A stretch of DNA of 64,000 bases from Phytophthora sp. 'mugwort' (lineage: Eukaryota > Oomycota > Peronosporomycetes > Peronosporales > Peronosporaceae), in assembly GCA_033558025.1 (NCBI GenBank), contig JAUCEF010000014.1, forward strand, positions 4,092,001 through 4,156,000, in the 5' to 3' direction. Position 1 is the stretch's first letter. Every line of letters begins with the position of its first letter. A program made the translations under genes and the position numbers. This document shows, piece after piece, positions 1-10,552 of the stretch. Below the pieces are notes generated by a model that was given only the letters and a program-made list of their open reading frames with translations, had not been told where the DNA came from and made no database searches.

Positions 1-1035
1 CCAGCTAGTTATTTTGATTCATAATCGATTCTACCCTGTGCAGCTCGCACTACAGCAGACTACAGTGCACAGAACAAGATCGCTTTCGTCGTTTCTGCTT
101 CAGCCCCTCAATTATGTTCGTCAGTAACAAGATCGTCGCGCTGCTCCTCGTCGTTGTGGCTGTCTCAGGTGGTGCTCACGCCGAGCAAGAGGCGACCGAG
201 ACGTACGGTGGTGGTGGTCTCCCCGATTTGAGCGGCGGTGGTATGTCTGGCCTCACCAAGATGATTCCTCGTCTGAGCAGAACCGGAACCAGCAGTGGGT
301 TTTCGGCCATGAATGACGGTCTGTCAAGCCTCAGCAAAACAATACCGGGCACCGGCGCTGCTGGGACTAGCAGTGGTCTGTTGGGAGTGGGAGGTGGTTT
401 CTCAAGTTTTAGCAACATGATCCCTGGCATGGGTGGCACAGGGACGAGTGGGGGTCTCTCTGGTCTCAGCAAGATGATTCCTGGTGCTGGAGGCAGTACT
501 GGAGCGGGGGGATACGGACCAGGAACAGTTCACGCACCTAGCTCTGGTGTCACCGCGACTAGAACTGGCACCGGCACCGGAGCTTCTGGAACGACGAACA
601 CAGGAGCGGGTGCTTCCGATACGGCTTGGACTTTAGGAGACACTGCGACAACGACGAACAGTGGCACAACCGGTTCGACTAAGACCTCCACCCCTGGTAC
701 GTCTGGAGCAGGAGCGTCCTTTCCAAAGAGGCACCGTAGCCTTCGCTCGGAATAGTTTACTACGTCCGAAGTGAGCTTGAGCGTCTCCTCAACCGGGGGG
801 GGGAGTTCTCAAGCATCTTGTCCTTTCAGTGAGTATCATGTTACTTTTGTTCAGAAAAATATGAAAGCTCTGTCGTAGAATGAATGTGTGGATGTTAAGA
901 GATACTTTTGGTTTAGCAAAACTTTTAAGTAGTGTACGGTGCTGCTCCCTAAACATTGAAAATTGGATACAAAAGATCTCTAACTAACACCCGGTGGCAG
1001 TGTATTTGAGTCGACAAGCAGAGGCCAACTGGCAC
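1..1035 (+). repeat. Segmental duplicate A, copy 1
   Basis: This block is repeated at about 20388-21420 in the same orientation. The match is almost base for base from position 1 to about 955. After that it falls to clearly diverged but alignable sequence until about 1035. The window edge cuts the left end. It carries the secreted protein gene at 114-755 and a downstream run of G around 796-804. Confidence 0.9.
114..755 (+). CDS. Small secreted Gly/Ser/Thr-rich protein, subfamily A, copy 1
   Basis: An intact intronless ORF of 213 aa. Residues 1-23 form a signal peptide (K6-I7, a Leu/Val-rich core, then AHA before E24), so the product is predicted to be secreted. The mature part has no Cys. 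Residues 30-130 hold four imperfect repeats around [ST]KMIPG, each followed by Gly/Ser/Thr. A GTVHAPSS stretch and a Thr/Gly/Ser tail follow. The end is basic and finishes RSLRSE, an R-x-L-R-S motif shared with subfamilies B and C. The ATG at 114 places a hydrophobic signal at the N terminus and no upstream ATG is in frame. Copy 2 differs by one visible amino acid (Thr/Ala in the tail). Function is unknown; a wall, matrix or host-interface role is only inference from secretion and composition. Confidence 0.85.
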   Translation: MFVSNKIVALLLVVVAVSGGAHAEQEATETYGGGGLPDLSGGGMSGLTKMIPRLSRTGTSSGFSAMNDGLSSLSKTIPGTGAAGTSSGLLGVGGGFSSFSNMIPGMGGTGTSGGLSGLSKMIPGAGGSTGAGGYGPGTVHAPSSGVTATRTGTGTGASGTTNTGAGASDTAWTLGDTATTTNSGTTGSTKTSTPGTSGAGASFPKRHRSLRSE

Positions 1036-1949
1036 CGATTAACCCCCGAAACCCGAAGGCCTGTATCAGGCATGTTAACTGATGTTGTATCAGGCACGTT
1101 AAGGAATTTTACACTTCCTTTTTGTATTGACACATACAATGATCAAGTTAATTAAGGGCTGGGTTATTCCCGTTCTTCCTGCACGGGGGTGCATAGACGT
1201 ACGGCTAGCTTGATTTTTGTTTTCTCAAAAAATAAGATCTCACAGAGGTCAGTGTGGTACACATAAGGGAATAAAGGATTGGAGGTGTATTTGTGCGCCT
1301 ACCGTTTTGAGCTCATTCGAGATTTCCCCCCGCCGCAGCTCAAGTCGTCCATTTCGTGGAGCATGGCGTTCCAGGCTCGATGGAGAGAGCTAAAGCGCGT
1401 AGGCTGGACTTCGAGACGCCCCGCAGGACTATCAAATGACTTCTCTTATATCAAGCGGGGCAAGACCAAGAACGGAATGCGTGGTGACGAATTGTGTGTT
1501 ATTAGCGGAACGAAATCGCAGCGGGGCCGGAAGTCGCTGCACCGCGCGTTGGGAGACCGCCCGGGTCGCCATGTACGCATTTGACGATTTGCCCGTATGA
1601 TACACGTTATGGGTCTAATATTATCGTGTATGGTACAGATAATTCGGATGATCCCGATCAAACCCACACCGGCGCAGAGCTTGAGAGTATGACACCTACA
1701 GGTACGATGCTGTAGAGACTCAATTCGCTTGGGGGTGATGCTGACATTCTTGAAATTCGCCGCAAGCGCTCCCGAGTCCCCGATTTCAAGCCACAACCTC
1801 ATTGCCATTTCACCCCACGTGGTGAACGATTCAAGCGGCTCAAGCATGCGCAAGGAAGGTATGGACACGAGCGACGACTCTAACGGTATGGATTGCGTGG
1901 TAAACACTAATATTGGTCAGTACTAACTTACACTGGCTTGAATACTTGG
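1036..1949. other. Unassigned spacer
   Basis: No convincing gene is visible. Short ORFs on both strands overlap each other and resemble no family I know. The right part may be the 5' flank of the piggyBac relic, since TATCGTGTA-type words near 1621 recur around 2170, 3290, 3890, 4830 and 4945. Confidence 0.4.
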
Positions 1950-4600
1950 TAGAAACTCCATCACGAAGCAATTCAGCAATCTCTTTGACTCAGCCGAGTC
2001 AGACAGCAACTACGAGGGGTCGGAACCTGGATCGAATGATAAAGAGCCTGGAATTGTGAAGAATGCGATTTCCTGTGCGCAACACGAGGAAGAAGAAACA
2101 AAGAGGGTGACAGCCAAGTCGGAGGTTTGTGCATCATGTACACATACCCGATGTCGATATAGGTTTGAACTCTTATCATGTATACGTTTGTTGTATCGGA
2201 CACATTGACAAACGATCCAAACATTATCACTGCAGGCGACAATCCGACAGAGTACACAGCACTTGATTCGGGCGGTGATGGCGAAGGTAATCCATCAACA
2301 GTGACGACGGCAACCTGGACTGGGTTGAGCTGGATCCTGACGCAAATGAGGATGCTCATAATGCGCCAGATCTGCACTTCGATCCGCAGCTACTCGAAAC
2401 TGTAGGAGGTGTGGATGCTGTGTCCAGTGGTGCAATACGCATACAAGTCTTAGATGACATGACTGTAAACGGCTGGAGAGTGCCTAGACTTCAGACACCA
2501 TTTCCATACATGAACGAACCGTACGAAGTGCGACAAGATGAAGGGATCTGGGAAGACTATCCGGGCATTTATGTCGGCCCTAATGGTCCTACGGCTAGTG
2601 CTATACGAGCATCGTCTTCTCCCTTCGGGGCTTTTCTGCGTTTTGTGACACCGCAACTGTTGGCAAGGATCGGGAGGGAGAGTGACACCTACTTCAAGGA
2701 AAGCTTGGACGCTCGTGTGGAAGTGCAACACGCCCAGCAGGAAGCACGCAAGCTCAAGCAACCGGATTTCCAAGTACAGACTCCTCAACAAATCAAGACA
2801 AAGCTGCAGCAAGCTCCGAAAACCTCAGGCAGAGAGTTATGCTGCTTTATTGGTTTGCTTATTGCGAGGGCCATTGCACCAAACCGAGAAAGTTCGCATA
2901 TCACTGGAAGAAGGCAGGCGCTACTCCGCGCGGCGGCTTCGGTAACTTCATGAAACGAGATTGGTTCGACCACACTTCGCGTAATCTCCACTTCAGGAGC
3001 AATGGAGACGGTAGGGCAGTCACCGACTGACCTTGGAAGCTTCGCCCGGTCATCGATTCCTGCAGGATACATTCGAGAGAAGCTTCACACCACTACCAGT
3101 GATGGCGTTTGTCAAGGCAATGTTTCCGTGTTCGTCTCCATTCAACCGAATGAGGATCTTTATGGAGGATAAGCCTCACCGCTGGGGCGCCAAACTGTTC
3201 ATGCTGTGCTGTTCAGATTGCGTACGGTATTCGGTAAGAATGAGAGCGTGCCTCAAGGCACGCTCTCTTTTGTTTTGGCTCTCAAGTTCGCTTATCGTGT
3301 CCGGTATACACTAACTTTCTGTCTATATCGTGTCTGATACAGCTTTGAAGTCTATTACGGCAAACGTCAAGCAAAGGATGGCAGTACCCCACCCGACACA
3401 AAGTCTGGACCCGCAGCGGTGGTCAGAAACCTCCGGCATATCTTTGGGCCTACGGGACCAGCAGAATTCCGATTAATTTTCACAGATCGCTTCTACACTT
3501 CGGCTGTGCTGTCAATGCAGTTGCTGGCGATGAAATTTACAGCGTGGGTACTGTCCAGACGGACAGAGAGAGTCTCTGCGAGGCAATTCTACCAAAGAAG
3601 CTTTCCAACGGCAGGAAAGAGTCCAACAGCGCGAGATGGATTGCCCGAGCACATTTCACATTGCTGAGTCGATACATGTGCCTTGCATCAAGTTTACGCG
3701 CTGGTGGGCAACCAAGGCGTATTCGTGCTTGCGGCTGGAGGGAGTTCCACGCTAGACCGAACCGTGCGTCGTGACAAATTTACTGGTGAACAAGCTGAAG
3801 TGATATGCCCGAGATTCGTGAAAGACTATCAGTCGTCCATGGGCGGTGTTAATGTTCATGAGCAGCTTTGCTTGCAAAGGTAAGTCCTCTTATCGTGTAT
3901 ATACACAGTTCGGGGTCAGCGCTAACTTGTTTTAAACTTCTTTTTTTCTGCTGGTACTCACTTCAACTGGCACATCGGTACAAGAAGTACTATATATCCG
4001 TATTTCTTGGGCTCATCGATATGGCTATCATCAACGCGTTCATTGTCTACAACCACCGTCAAGTTGCCGACGGCAAGAGCAAGGTATCGCATGTCCACTT
4101 CCTCAAAGAGCTGCATTTGCAGCTCTGTCAGCTCCAAGACGACGATTGGGACCAGCTCTTACGCGATCATGGACTCACCCGACACCGACCAAATCGAACC
4201 AAAGCGCAGCAGCTCATACCCCCAGTGCCGACTGACGAACAGAGGAAAGGCAACGGGAGCGAGATGGGGAAGTGCCGACAGAAGGCGTGCAAGGTCTGCC
4301 CGGTTTTTGCGCGGTGGAGAGACGATCTTCTATTATGCAGCCTGCAAGCTGAAAACGCCGTCGACGCACGCGCTGGCATCGAGCGTGTTCCTCTGCAACA
4401 AGGTGAAGCATATGAGCAACGGGGTGGTAAAACTATGCTTCGAGATATGGCACAAGCACTGAAAGGACGGGACGAGAATCCCGCATACGCAGCGAAAGCG
4501 GAAGCCGGCGCGCGCTGGTGCCGACGATGTGAATGACGTGGAAAACTCAGGTACGCAATCGAGAGAGGAATCGGAGAGTGGCAGCCCGCCGAGTTGCCGC
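1950..4600 (+). mobile_element. Degenerate piggyBac-type transposase (DDE_Tnp_1_7 family)
   Basis: Successive plus-strand frames spell one piggyBac transposase in order. An acidic N-terminal part and an Ala/Gln-rich region lie at about 2300-2830. The core has the KPHRWGAKLF motif (about 3170), the TDRFYTS motif (about 3483), MGGVNVHEQ (about 3840) and the LGLIDMAIINAF segment (about 4008). A basic, Cys-bearing tail follows to about 4550. The frame changes several times. Some breaks look like introns: 3236-3343 starts GTAAGA and ends ACAG, and one begins GTAAGT at 3880. In the piggyBac family the catalytic Asp residues sit in an xDE motif before KPHKWG, in DxFFTS and in MGGVD. Here the first reads FVKAM and the third GGVN, so two of three Asp are lost. 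The element is presumably dead. Its termini were not found. Confidence 0.8.
3242..3267. repeat. Perfect short hairpin inside intron-like gap of the piggyBac relic
   Basis: Twelve-base arms (GAGAGCGTGCCT and its reverse complement) are separated by two bases. The hairpin lies in the segment between two transposase blocks that has GT...AG borders, so it may be intronic. No function is evident. Confidence 0.7.
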
Positions 4601-5544
4601 CAGCGTACACGCGCCACTGGCGACGGCGCAGACAAGGGACTAGACAGGTGTTTGTGCTGTGTTGATTTGTGCTGAGTGGGCAATCTGCGCAAGTCGTGCT
4701 AGCAGATCGCCATCTGTTGTGAATCTCTAAAACACAACAAATACATTCGATGATTTCTCATCCTATGCTCAGTCTTTGATCACAATTTACGTTTAATCAT
4801 GTATCGTGAAGACGCGTTTATGCCATCGATACACGATAAACAGACTGGAGGAAAGTTAGGCTTAGATGCTGTCCCGACTGTGAACAGGACACGTTACCAA
4901 ATATCCTGATATCACTATGTATGCACATCATTAAGATAAAAATTATCGTGTATAGGTATTCGGTAAGAGGGCGCAGCCAGATCGGCTCGGGATTGGGGGG
5001 GGGGGGGGGGTAAGCAGACTGTGCTTCTATAAACTGAGCGAGCTCGAAGCTTAGCATGCGCTTCCTTCTTCTGTCACGCGTTACGGAGGATTCCTCTACG
5101 TCGAAACATTTTCACTCTTACCAAGCTTCACGGGTGACAACACAAACACACAACGTGCACACACCCTGCACACACCCTGCACATCGTGCTGAACATAACA
5201 CAGCGTTGTGCGTTGGGGTTTCTGATCTCTAGTAACCATACAAATAGAAGACTTATGCATGACTGTTATTTGTCGATAGAGATCAGTCGTGCTGCAGAGA
5301 TGGAATAAGTACCTCAATCTACATCACATTACTAAAAAGTGATCACCTCCGTTCCTATACCACCTAGTATATCATCGTAATGCCCGCGTTCATGCAGTAT
5401 AGAGCTCTTGCTAATGTTCCGTCTGTTATTTCATGCCCAGACATCTCAATGTTCGCGCTGCAGTTGAGGATACAATGGTATAGCCTGTCATTTGCGATAT
5501 TATTGGCAGGATAGTTTGATATTACCCTATCAATAGTTATATGG
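4601..5544. other. Unassigned spacer with a poly-G tract
   Basis: No gene is recognised. It contains an uninterrupted run of 16 G (4995-5010) and two short direct CACACCCTGCA copies near 5158-5182. Words resembling TATCGTGTAT at about 4830 and 4945 match the piggyBac relic, so part may be its 3' flank. Confidence 0.4.
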
Positions 5545-6206
5545 CTGTTATAGATGAATATGACGACTTGTCCAACTATACTTGAATTTTATATGGGGCA
5601 CAATGGCTCTGCAACGACCAATCACTGAATTTCATTTATATTAGCCAGTCATGGTCCTTTACTCAACTATTTTCACCCACTCGTAATACATAGGGCTAGG
5701 TAGGTCCTCTACACCAGCCGATCCGACGTATCGGGCCGGAAGGCCGAGATAAATATGTGTATCTCCATTCAAACGACTAGTGTGGAAATCTCACTTGCAT
5801 ATTTGCTTTCACTCCGGCCAAACCTCCCACGGTGGGCTTGGCTGAGCTCATGTCTGGCAACACTAAGCGAGCCATGACCACAGACCAAGGTGCATTCCTG
5901 GCTTTCGTCAAAAGCGAAAATGTAGAGTTTGCATACGTTAAGCAACGCATTGAGCAAGATACTACAGGTAAATGTTTTGTGGCTGAGTTCGATAAGTGTG
6001 GCATGTATCTTGCATTTCATGAGGGTAAAAACGGTAGACCGATTGCTCGGAATACCGCCATGCAATACTATAGACAGAGTAAAATGTGGCTGTTTGACCT
6101 CTTTCCCGTGCAACGACACATTGCCGAGGCAACGTTGCTTAGTATGGGGAAGCCACTCAATAGCTTCTGCATGAAGCGAGATGTAAAGGTAATTAACAAA
6201 GCCCCA

Positions 6207-6340
6207 CTATGCTCAAAGAGCGACTTAAAAACAATGATGTCTAGAGGAACATGCATTCTTAGACAAATGTATACATACAAATGTATAAGAATGCATGTTC
6301 CTCTAGACATCATTGTTTTTAAGTCGCTCTTTGAGCATAG
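6207..6340. repeat. Perfect inverted duplication (55-bp arms) inside Crypton copy 1
   Basis: Arms 6207-6261 and 6286-6340 are exact reverse complements with a 24-bp spacer that itself holds two direct ACAAATGTA copies. The arms are made of recombinase coding sequence (the CSKSDLK codons and the codons around NACSS). The related copy near 55.2 kb has this coding stretch once, without the palindrome. The palindrome therefore arose in this copy. Confidence 0.9.
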
Positions 6341-6344
6341 TAAA

Positions 6345-6394
6345 GGAACATGCATTCTTATACAAATGTATAAAAATGCATGTTCCTCTAGACT
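6345..6394. repeat. Second, smaller inverted repeat next to the 55-bp palindrome
   Basis: AGGAACATGCATTCTTATA faces its near-perfect reverse complement (one mismatch) across a short A/T-rich loop. It uses the same coding words as the neighbouring palindrome, so it looks like another step of the same fold-back event. Confidence 0.75.
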
Positions 6395-6520
6395 ACCAAG
6401 ACGAAGCATTATTGTGTCTGCTGTGGTGGCGGGCTCCCGACCTGGCGCTCGTCCGTAGAGCTGTTGTGGTTAAGCTAACATCACTTACTAACTTTTACCT
6501 CCGATGGGTTACTAAACCTC

Positions 6521-7189
6521 GCCTCAACCTGCGCTAACCTCTATGTTATTCACATAAATCCAATCGCCCAATTAAGTTTTAGCATTAGCTAGCTGCAAAC
6601 AGTACCAAGCCAAGAGCTCCTGCAGGACTGCGCTCGCAGATCGTCAAGGGCGTGTGCTTGCTGCTGGCAATCACCTCGCGCGTCACGCGGGACGCCGTGG
6701 GGCCCCGTTCCTGCGCGACGTGCTGCCCATGCTCGTGGAGGTGGCAGCGGCAACAAGGTGTGCGGCCCCTACTGTGGCGAGTGCCGGGAGGCCGTGATCG
6801 CGCAAACGGTGGTCAAGGGCGGCACGCTGCTGTTCTTTGCCGACGTTCTGCTGGACAACAAGAACAAGCCCAAACGACGTGTTCACACAACCACACTAGG
6901 TTTTCCTAACAGTGGCGGTGCCTAAGCTGCACAAACACAGCTACCGCAGCAACAGCAGACACCAGATGGAGCTAGTTTCGCGCAAAGGACAACACTATCG
7001 CAGCGGAGCACACAGAAGAAGTGGAGAATGACGGGGACGCTGAACCACCAGCAACCCCGGAAGATGTGGCGCCACCGTTCCCGTGATTGCCGACGGTGCC
7101 TATTTTGTTTGAGTGTAAACGGACCGATATGTTGGACCTCTCCAAGCTGAGCCGATGATGAATCCGGCGTCCAGGGTACATCGACAGTA
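6521..7189 (+). other. Coding-like but unidentified stretch
   Basis: GC-rich sequence at 6640-6925 gives coding-like pieces in two plus frames (one around FLRDVLPMLVEV, another around GGTLLFFADVLL with Cys residues just before). A CAG-rich segment follows at about 6940-6965. I do not recognise the protein. It could be a gag-like part of the adjacent Ty3/gypsy element or a captured gene fragment. Confidence 0.3.
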
Positions 7190-10100
7190 CCTAAACCGCC
7201 TTCTCATGTGTGCGCTGAGCTGGAGAACGGCTCCGTCGCCTGAACGCCGTGACGATCAAGGATTGCTACTCTATGTCACCCATTGATGACATTTTGGACA
7301 TGTTGGATGATGCTAAACTATTCTCGACTATGGACATTGCTTCCGCCATCTGAACGTTCCTATGACGGAGGATAGCGTGGAGAAGACAGCATTCACGTGC
7401 AAATATGGACGTTTCGAGTTGCTAGTGATGCCATTCGGTCTGTTTAATGCCATACTGGCCTTCGCGAGGTTGATGGAGAATGTACTTGTGAATTTAAAAT
7501 GGCGGACTTGTCTAGTGTACTTGGACGACTGCGTGGTATTCAGCAAAGACTTCCTACTCATCTAGTACGGTTGAAACAAGTGTTACAACGTTTCAGAAAC
7601 GCTGGGTTCAAATTGAAAATATAGAAGTGTCGGTGGGGTCGGGACCAAGTAGCTTTCCTGGGACACATCGTGACCACGTCAGGAATCTTGTCTAACCAGG
7701 AGAAGGTCAAGGTCGTGGTCAATGTACTTCGACCACACGATCTCCACACGGTACGAGCATTTCTGGCACTCACGAGCTATTTCCGGAGATATAGCCCGGG
7801 TCCACTGCCATCTCTGCGCCTATCGAACGCCTGTAGGTGAAGGGAATGTCGTTCGTTTGGAACACCGACTGCGAGGCTGCTCTCTTGCAACTCAAACGAC
7901 GATTAGTCGAACCTCCCATTCTCGTATATCCCCGATTTCTCAAATTGGTTCACGCTATGCGTGAACTCTTTAACGTTGGCCGTGGGAGCGTGCCTCACGC
8001 AAACGGTAGACGGCAGAGACCGTGTCGTGTCCTACGGTAGCAAGCTTCTAGTTGGATCCGAGAAGAACTGGATTCATAAGGAGGACGGTACATCGGAGAT
8101 CGAATGCTGGGGCATTGTGTGGGCCACTAGGAAGTTCCGGTGCTACTTAGATCGCAAGAGTTGGACTTGTACACGGACCACAAAGCCCTGACCTGGGTTT
8201 ATAATGCTGAAAACCGTACCAGCGGCGTTAAACTGGCCCGTTGGGCCATGGAACTCTCTCAGTTACGATTCAAGGTCTACCACAAGCCAGGGACGTCTAT
8301 GGGACACGAGGATGGCCTCTCCCGGCTGCATCGGTCGGCTGTGAGCGCCCTGACCATCCGGGACCTCCACGACTCCGTCGACAGTGAGGAAGGTCTCGCT
8401 CAAGTCACGGAGGAAGCAGCCTACCCAAACAACGAGACGGGTCGAACTTTCAGGGGTTGAGCTCGAGCGAAGTCGGGGAGGAGCCTACCTCCTATGCTCT
8501 GCCCCGGGGGCCGAGTCCCGAGCTGAAGAAGAAGAAGAAAATAACGAAGAACCCGGCTCATTGGGCCCCTTCAGCGACGACGATCCTAGCGACCAGGTGC
8601 TTGTGTCCCTGTGGACCAGTTCGGACTCGACCGAGAACGTTTTCTGGAAGAGCAGAATCGCACTCCATGGATTCAGCCAATGGTGGCTTTTCTGGAAAAC
8701 GGGGCACTGGCACTCGATCCTCATCTCCGTGTGCGGATTCTGCAGATGGCGCCTCACTATGTGATCCGTAACGGGGTTATGATGCGGAAGGTCCATCTTC
8801 GGGCCCGAGCTGGACCTGCTCGCACTGTGAGTGTTCCGGTGATCCTGTTACCGTTCATTGAGACGGTTCTCCACTACTGTCACGTGATTTGATCTCACCA
8901 AAAAAAGTCTGATGAAAACCATCGACAAAGTTCGTAAGCATGCATATTGGCAAGGCTGGAAACGAGATGCGGCGGAATACGTTAGAGCTTGCTCTACTTG
9001 CGGTAGTGGAAAAGAGTACCGACCCTGGAAGACCGGCCTCTTGCAAAAGATGCCTGTTCAGGAACTGTCCGGGCCTTTCTCGTTGCTGGTGGTCGACGAT
9101 ATCGGACCCCTGGTCACCACTCCCCGAGGGAATTAGCTAAAACTTGTTCACAATGACTATTCACCTGCTGGACCGAAGCCTTCCCCGTCGTTACGTGGGA
9201 CCCTATCACGATTGTGGATCTCATCATGAATGAAGTTATATCATGAGACGGAGTCCCGGAACGCTTGTTGAGTGACCGAGGTTCCAACTTTATTTCGGAA
9301 CTAGCTAAGTCATTTTATGAGACGCTTGTTATCAAGAAACTGTTCGGTGCAGTGTACCACCCGGAAACTCAGGGACTCGTAGAGCGATTCAATGGCACTC
9401 TGGTAGGCATGCTACGTATGTTCGTTAACGAAACTCAGACCGACTGGGAACTATATCTGCCTCCAGTTCTCTTCGCTTATCGGACTTCCTATCATGGAGC
9501 GTCGGGTGACACACCCTTTTTTTAGCCTTTATGGACGTGACCCAGTATTACCCCTCGACCTAGCTTTCCTTCACACCTCGAAGGAGTGGAAGACTAACGA
9601 AGTCGCAGCGTACTGGAGACACATGTACCTATCACTTCGTGACTCGAGGAGAATGGTTGAGCGGCAATTACTGAGGTGCAGGATCGACACGGAGAACGGC
9701 TGTCGGGACAGGTTAACGTGACTTTTGAGGAAGGTGATCCCGTCTGGGTCTATCAATATTTCCGGGTTCGGCGTGACGAAGGTAAAACGAAGAAACGCGC
9801 TTTCTCGTGGCACGAACCCTACCGCATTGTGAGAAGCGTTGGTGAGAACGCCTATCGGGTGACGATTCCTAGTCATCCGAGCCGTGTCGTGACGGTGAAC
9901 GTTAATCGCTTAAAGAAGTATAAGGGGCGTTGGAGTCGACCCTTCCCGATGGAAGCACCGCCCGACGTTCAGAGCGTTCCTGGCGTGGATGATAATGGAC
10001 CGTTCTCGTTGAGGATGTGCCGAATTCTAGTTTCGTGGAGCGTCTTACACTCGGGGAAGAGGAGACCACTTTATCGGGCGTGGGTCAGCCGATCGTAGAG

Positions 10101-10325
10101 ATATTAGCTAAGTGTGTTCAAGACAGGCAATAACGGTATTTGGTACTCACACCTACTTACGAAACCTGTCGGCGCCCTACCACTTCCCTGTTACCCGACT
10201 ATGAGCCTCTGATTAACGTGTTGGAAGATGCGAGTCGGAAGGAGAAAGGATGGTCCGAGATTCGGCGCAGTACTCGGCTACCGGAAGCAAATGCTTCTGT
10301 GGATGAGGAGGAACTACTCTTCTAG
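7190..10325 (+). mobile_element. Ty3/gypsy LTR retrotransposon pol relic (RT, RNase H, integrase)
   Basis: Plus-strand frames give pol domains in order. Reverse transcriptase is at about 7255-7700, with VMPFGLFNA and the catalytic YLDD box near 7520. RNase H is at about 7900-8330, with YTDHKALTWV. The zinc-binding region is near 8890-9010; a Cys pair around ACSTCG remains and the upstream His region is damaged. The integrase core is at about 9070-9530, with DIGPL, LSDRGSNF and GLVERFNG supplying the DDE residues. A C-terminal GDPVWVYQYF/basic region lies at about 9720-9950. Stops and frameshifts occur throughout (e.g. near 7350, 7560, 8455, 8890, 9135, 9525). No clear protease and no matched pair of LTRs was found. 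It was presumably an autonomous element that is now dead. Confidence 0.85.
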
Positions 10326-10552
10326 CTGATGAGGTAGTTACTACCCGGGGTTCCCCTTTGAAACGCTCGGGCTTTACATATTTGCGGATTTTGAATTTTT
10401 ACGGCACGGTTTGGACCGTGCCTACACGGAACCGAAACACATGAGAGTGGGATCTCTTATAAAGTGGCGAAATACTGATTAACGAGATGACTTATGGAAC
10501 GCTACAGGATGCTCCTTCGCCCTGGAAGCACATAGAAATTTGGGGACACCTC
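10326..10552. other. 3' flank of the Ty3/gypsy relic
   Basis: A/T-richer sequence with an imperfect GCACGGTTTGGACCGTGC palindrome at about 10401-10418. It might be the start of a 3' LTR, but no 5' partner was seen. Confidence 0.3.

Larger units (their letters stand above)
5545..6520 (+). mobile_element. Crypton-type tyrosine recombinase element, copy 1 (5' part only)
   Basis: The coding part starts at about 5832 and gives the N-terminal, core-binding half of a Crypton-type tyrosine recombinase: a region around GNTKRAMTTDQGAF, a helical block around NTAMQYYRQSK, then KAPLCSKSDLK. It resumes after an inserted palindrome as DYQDEALLCLLWW and ends before the catalytic boxes. The reverse-strand copy at 53.6-55.9 kb matches from about 150-300 bp upstream of the coding start through this region, so untranslated sequence is shared too. 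The 3' two thirds are missing, including the R/H-x-x-R/Y catalytic part. The junction near 6470-6520 runs into unrelated DNA. This copy is non-autonomous. Confidence 0.7.

Noticed and set aside
176..472. Pro-rich antisense ORF in the A gene (repeated at 20562-20858)
   Set aside because: It is the mirror frame of the Gly/Ser-rich repeats; codon bias keeps it open. No start context or family match.
114..755. Calling these proteins classical RxLR effectors
   Set aside because: The motif is at the extreme C terminus, not 30-60 residues after the signal peptide, and there is no effector-type domain after it.
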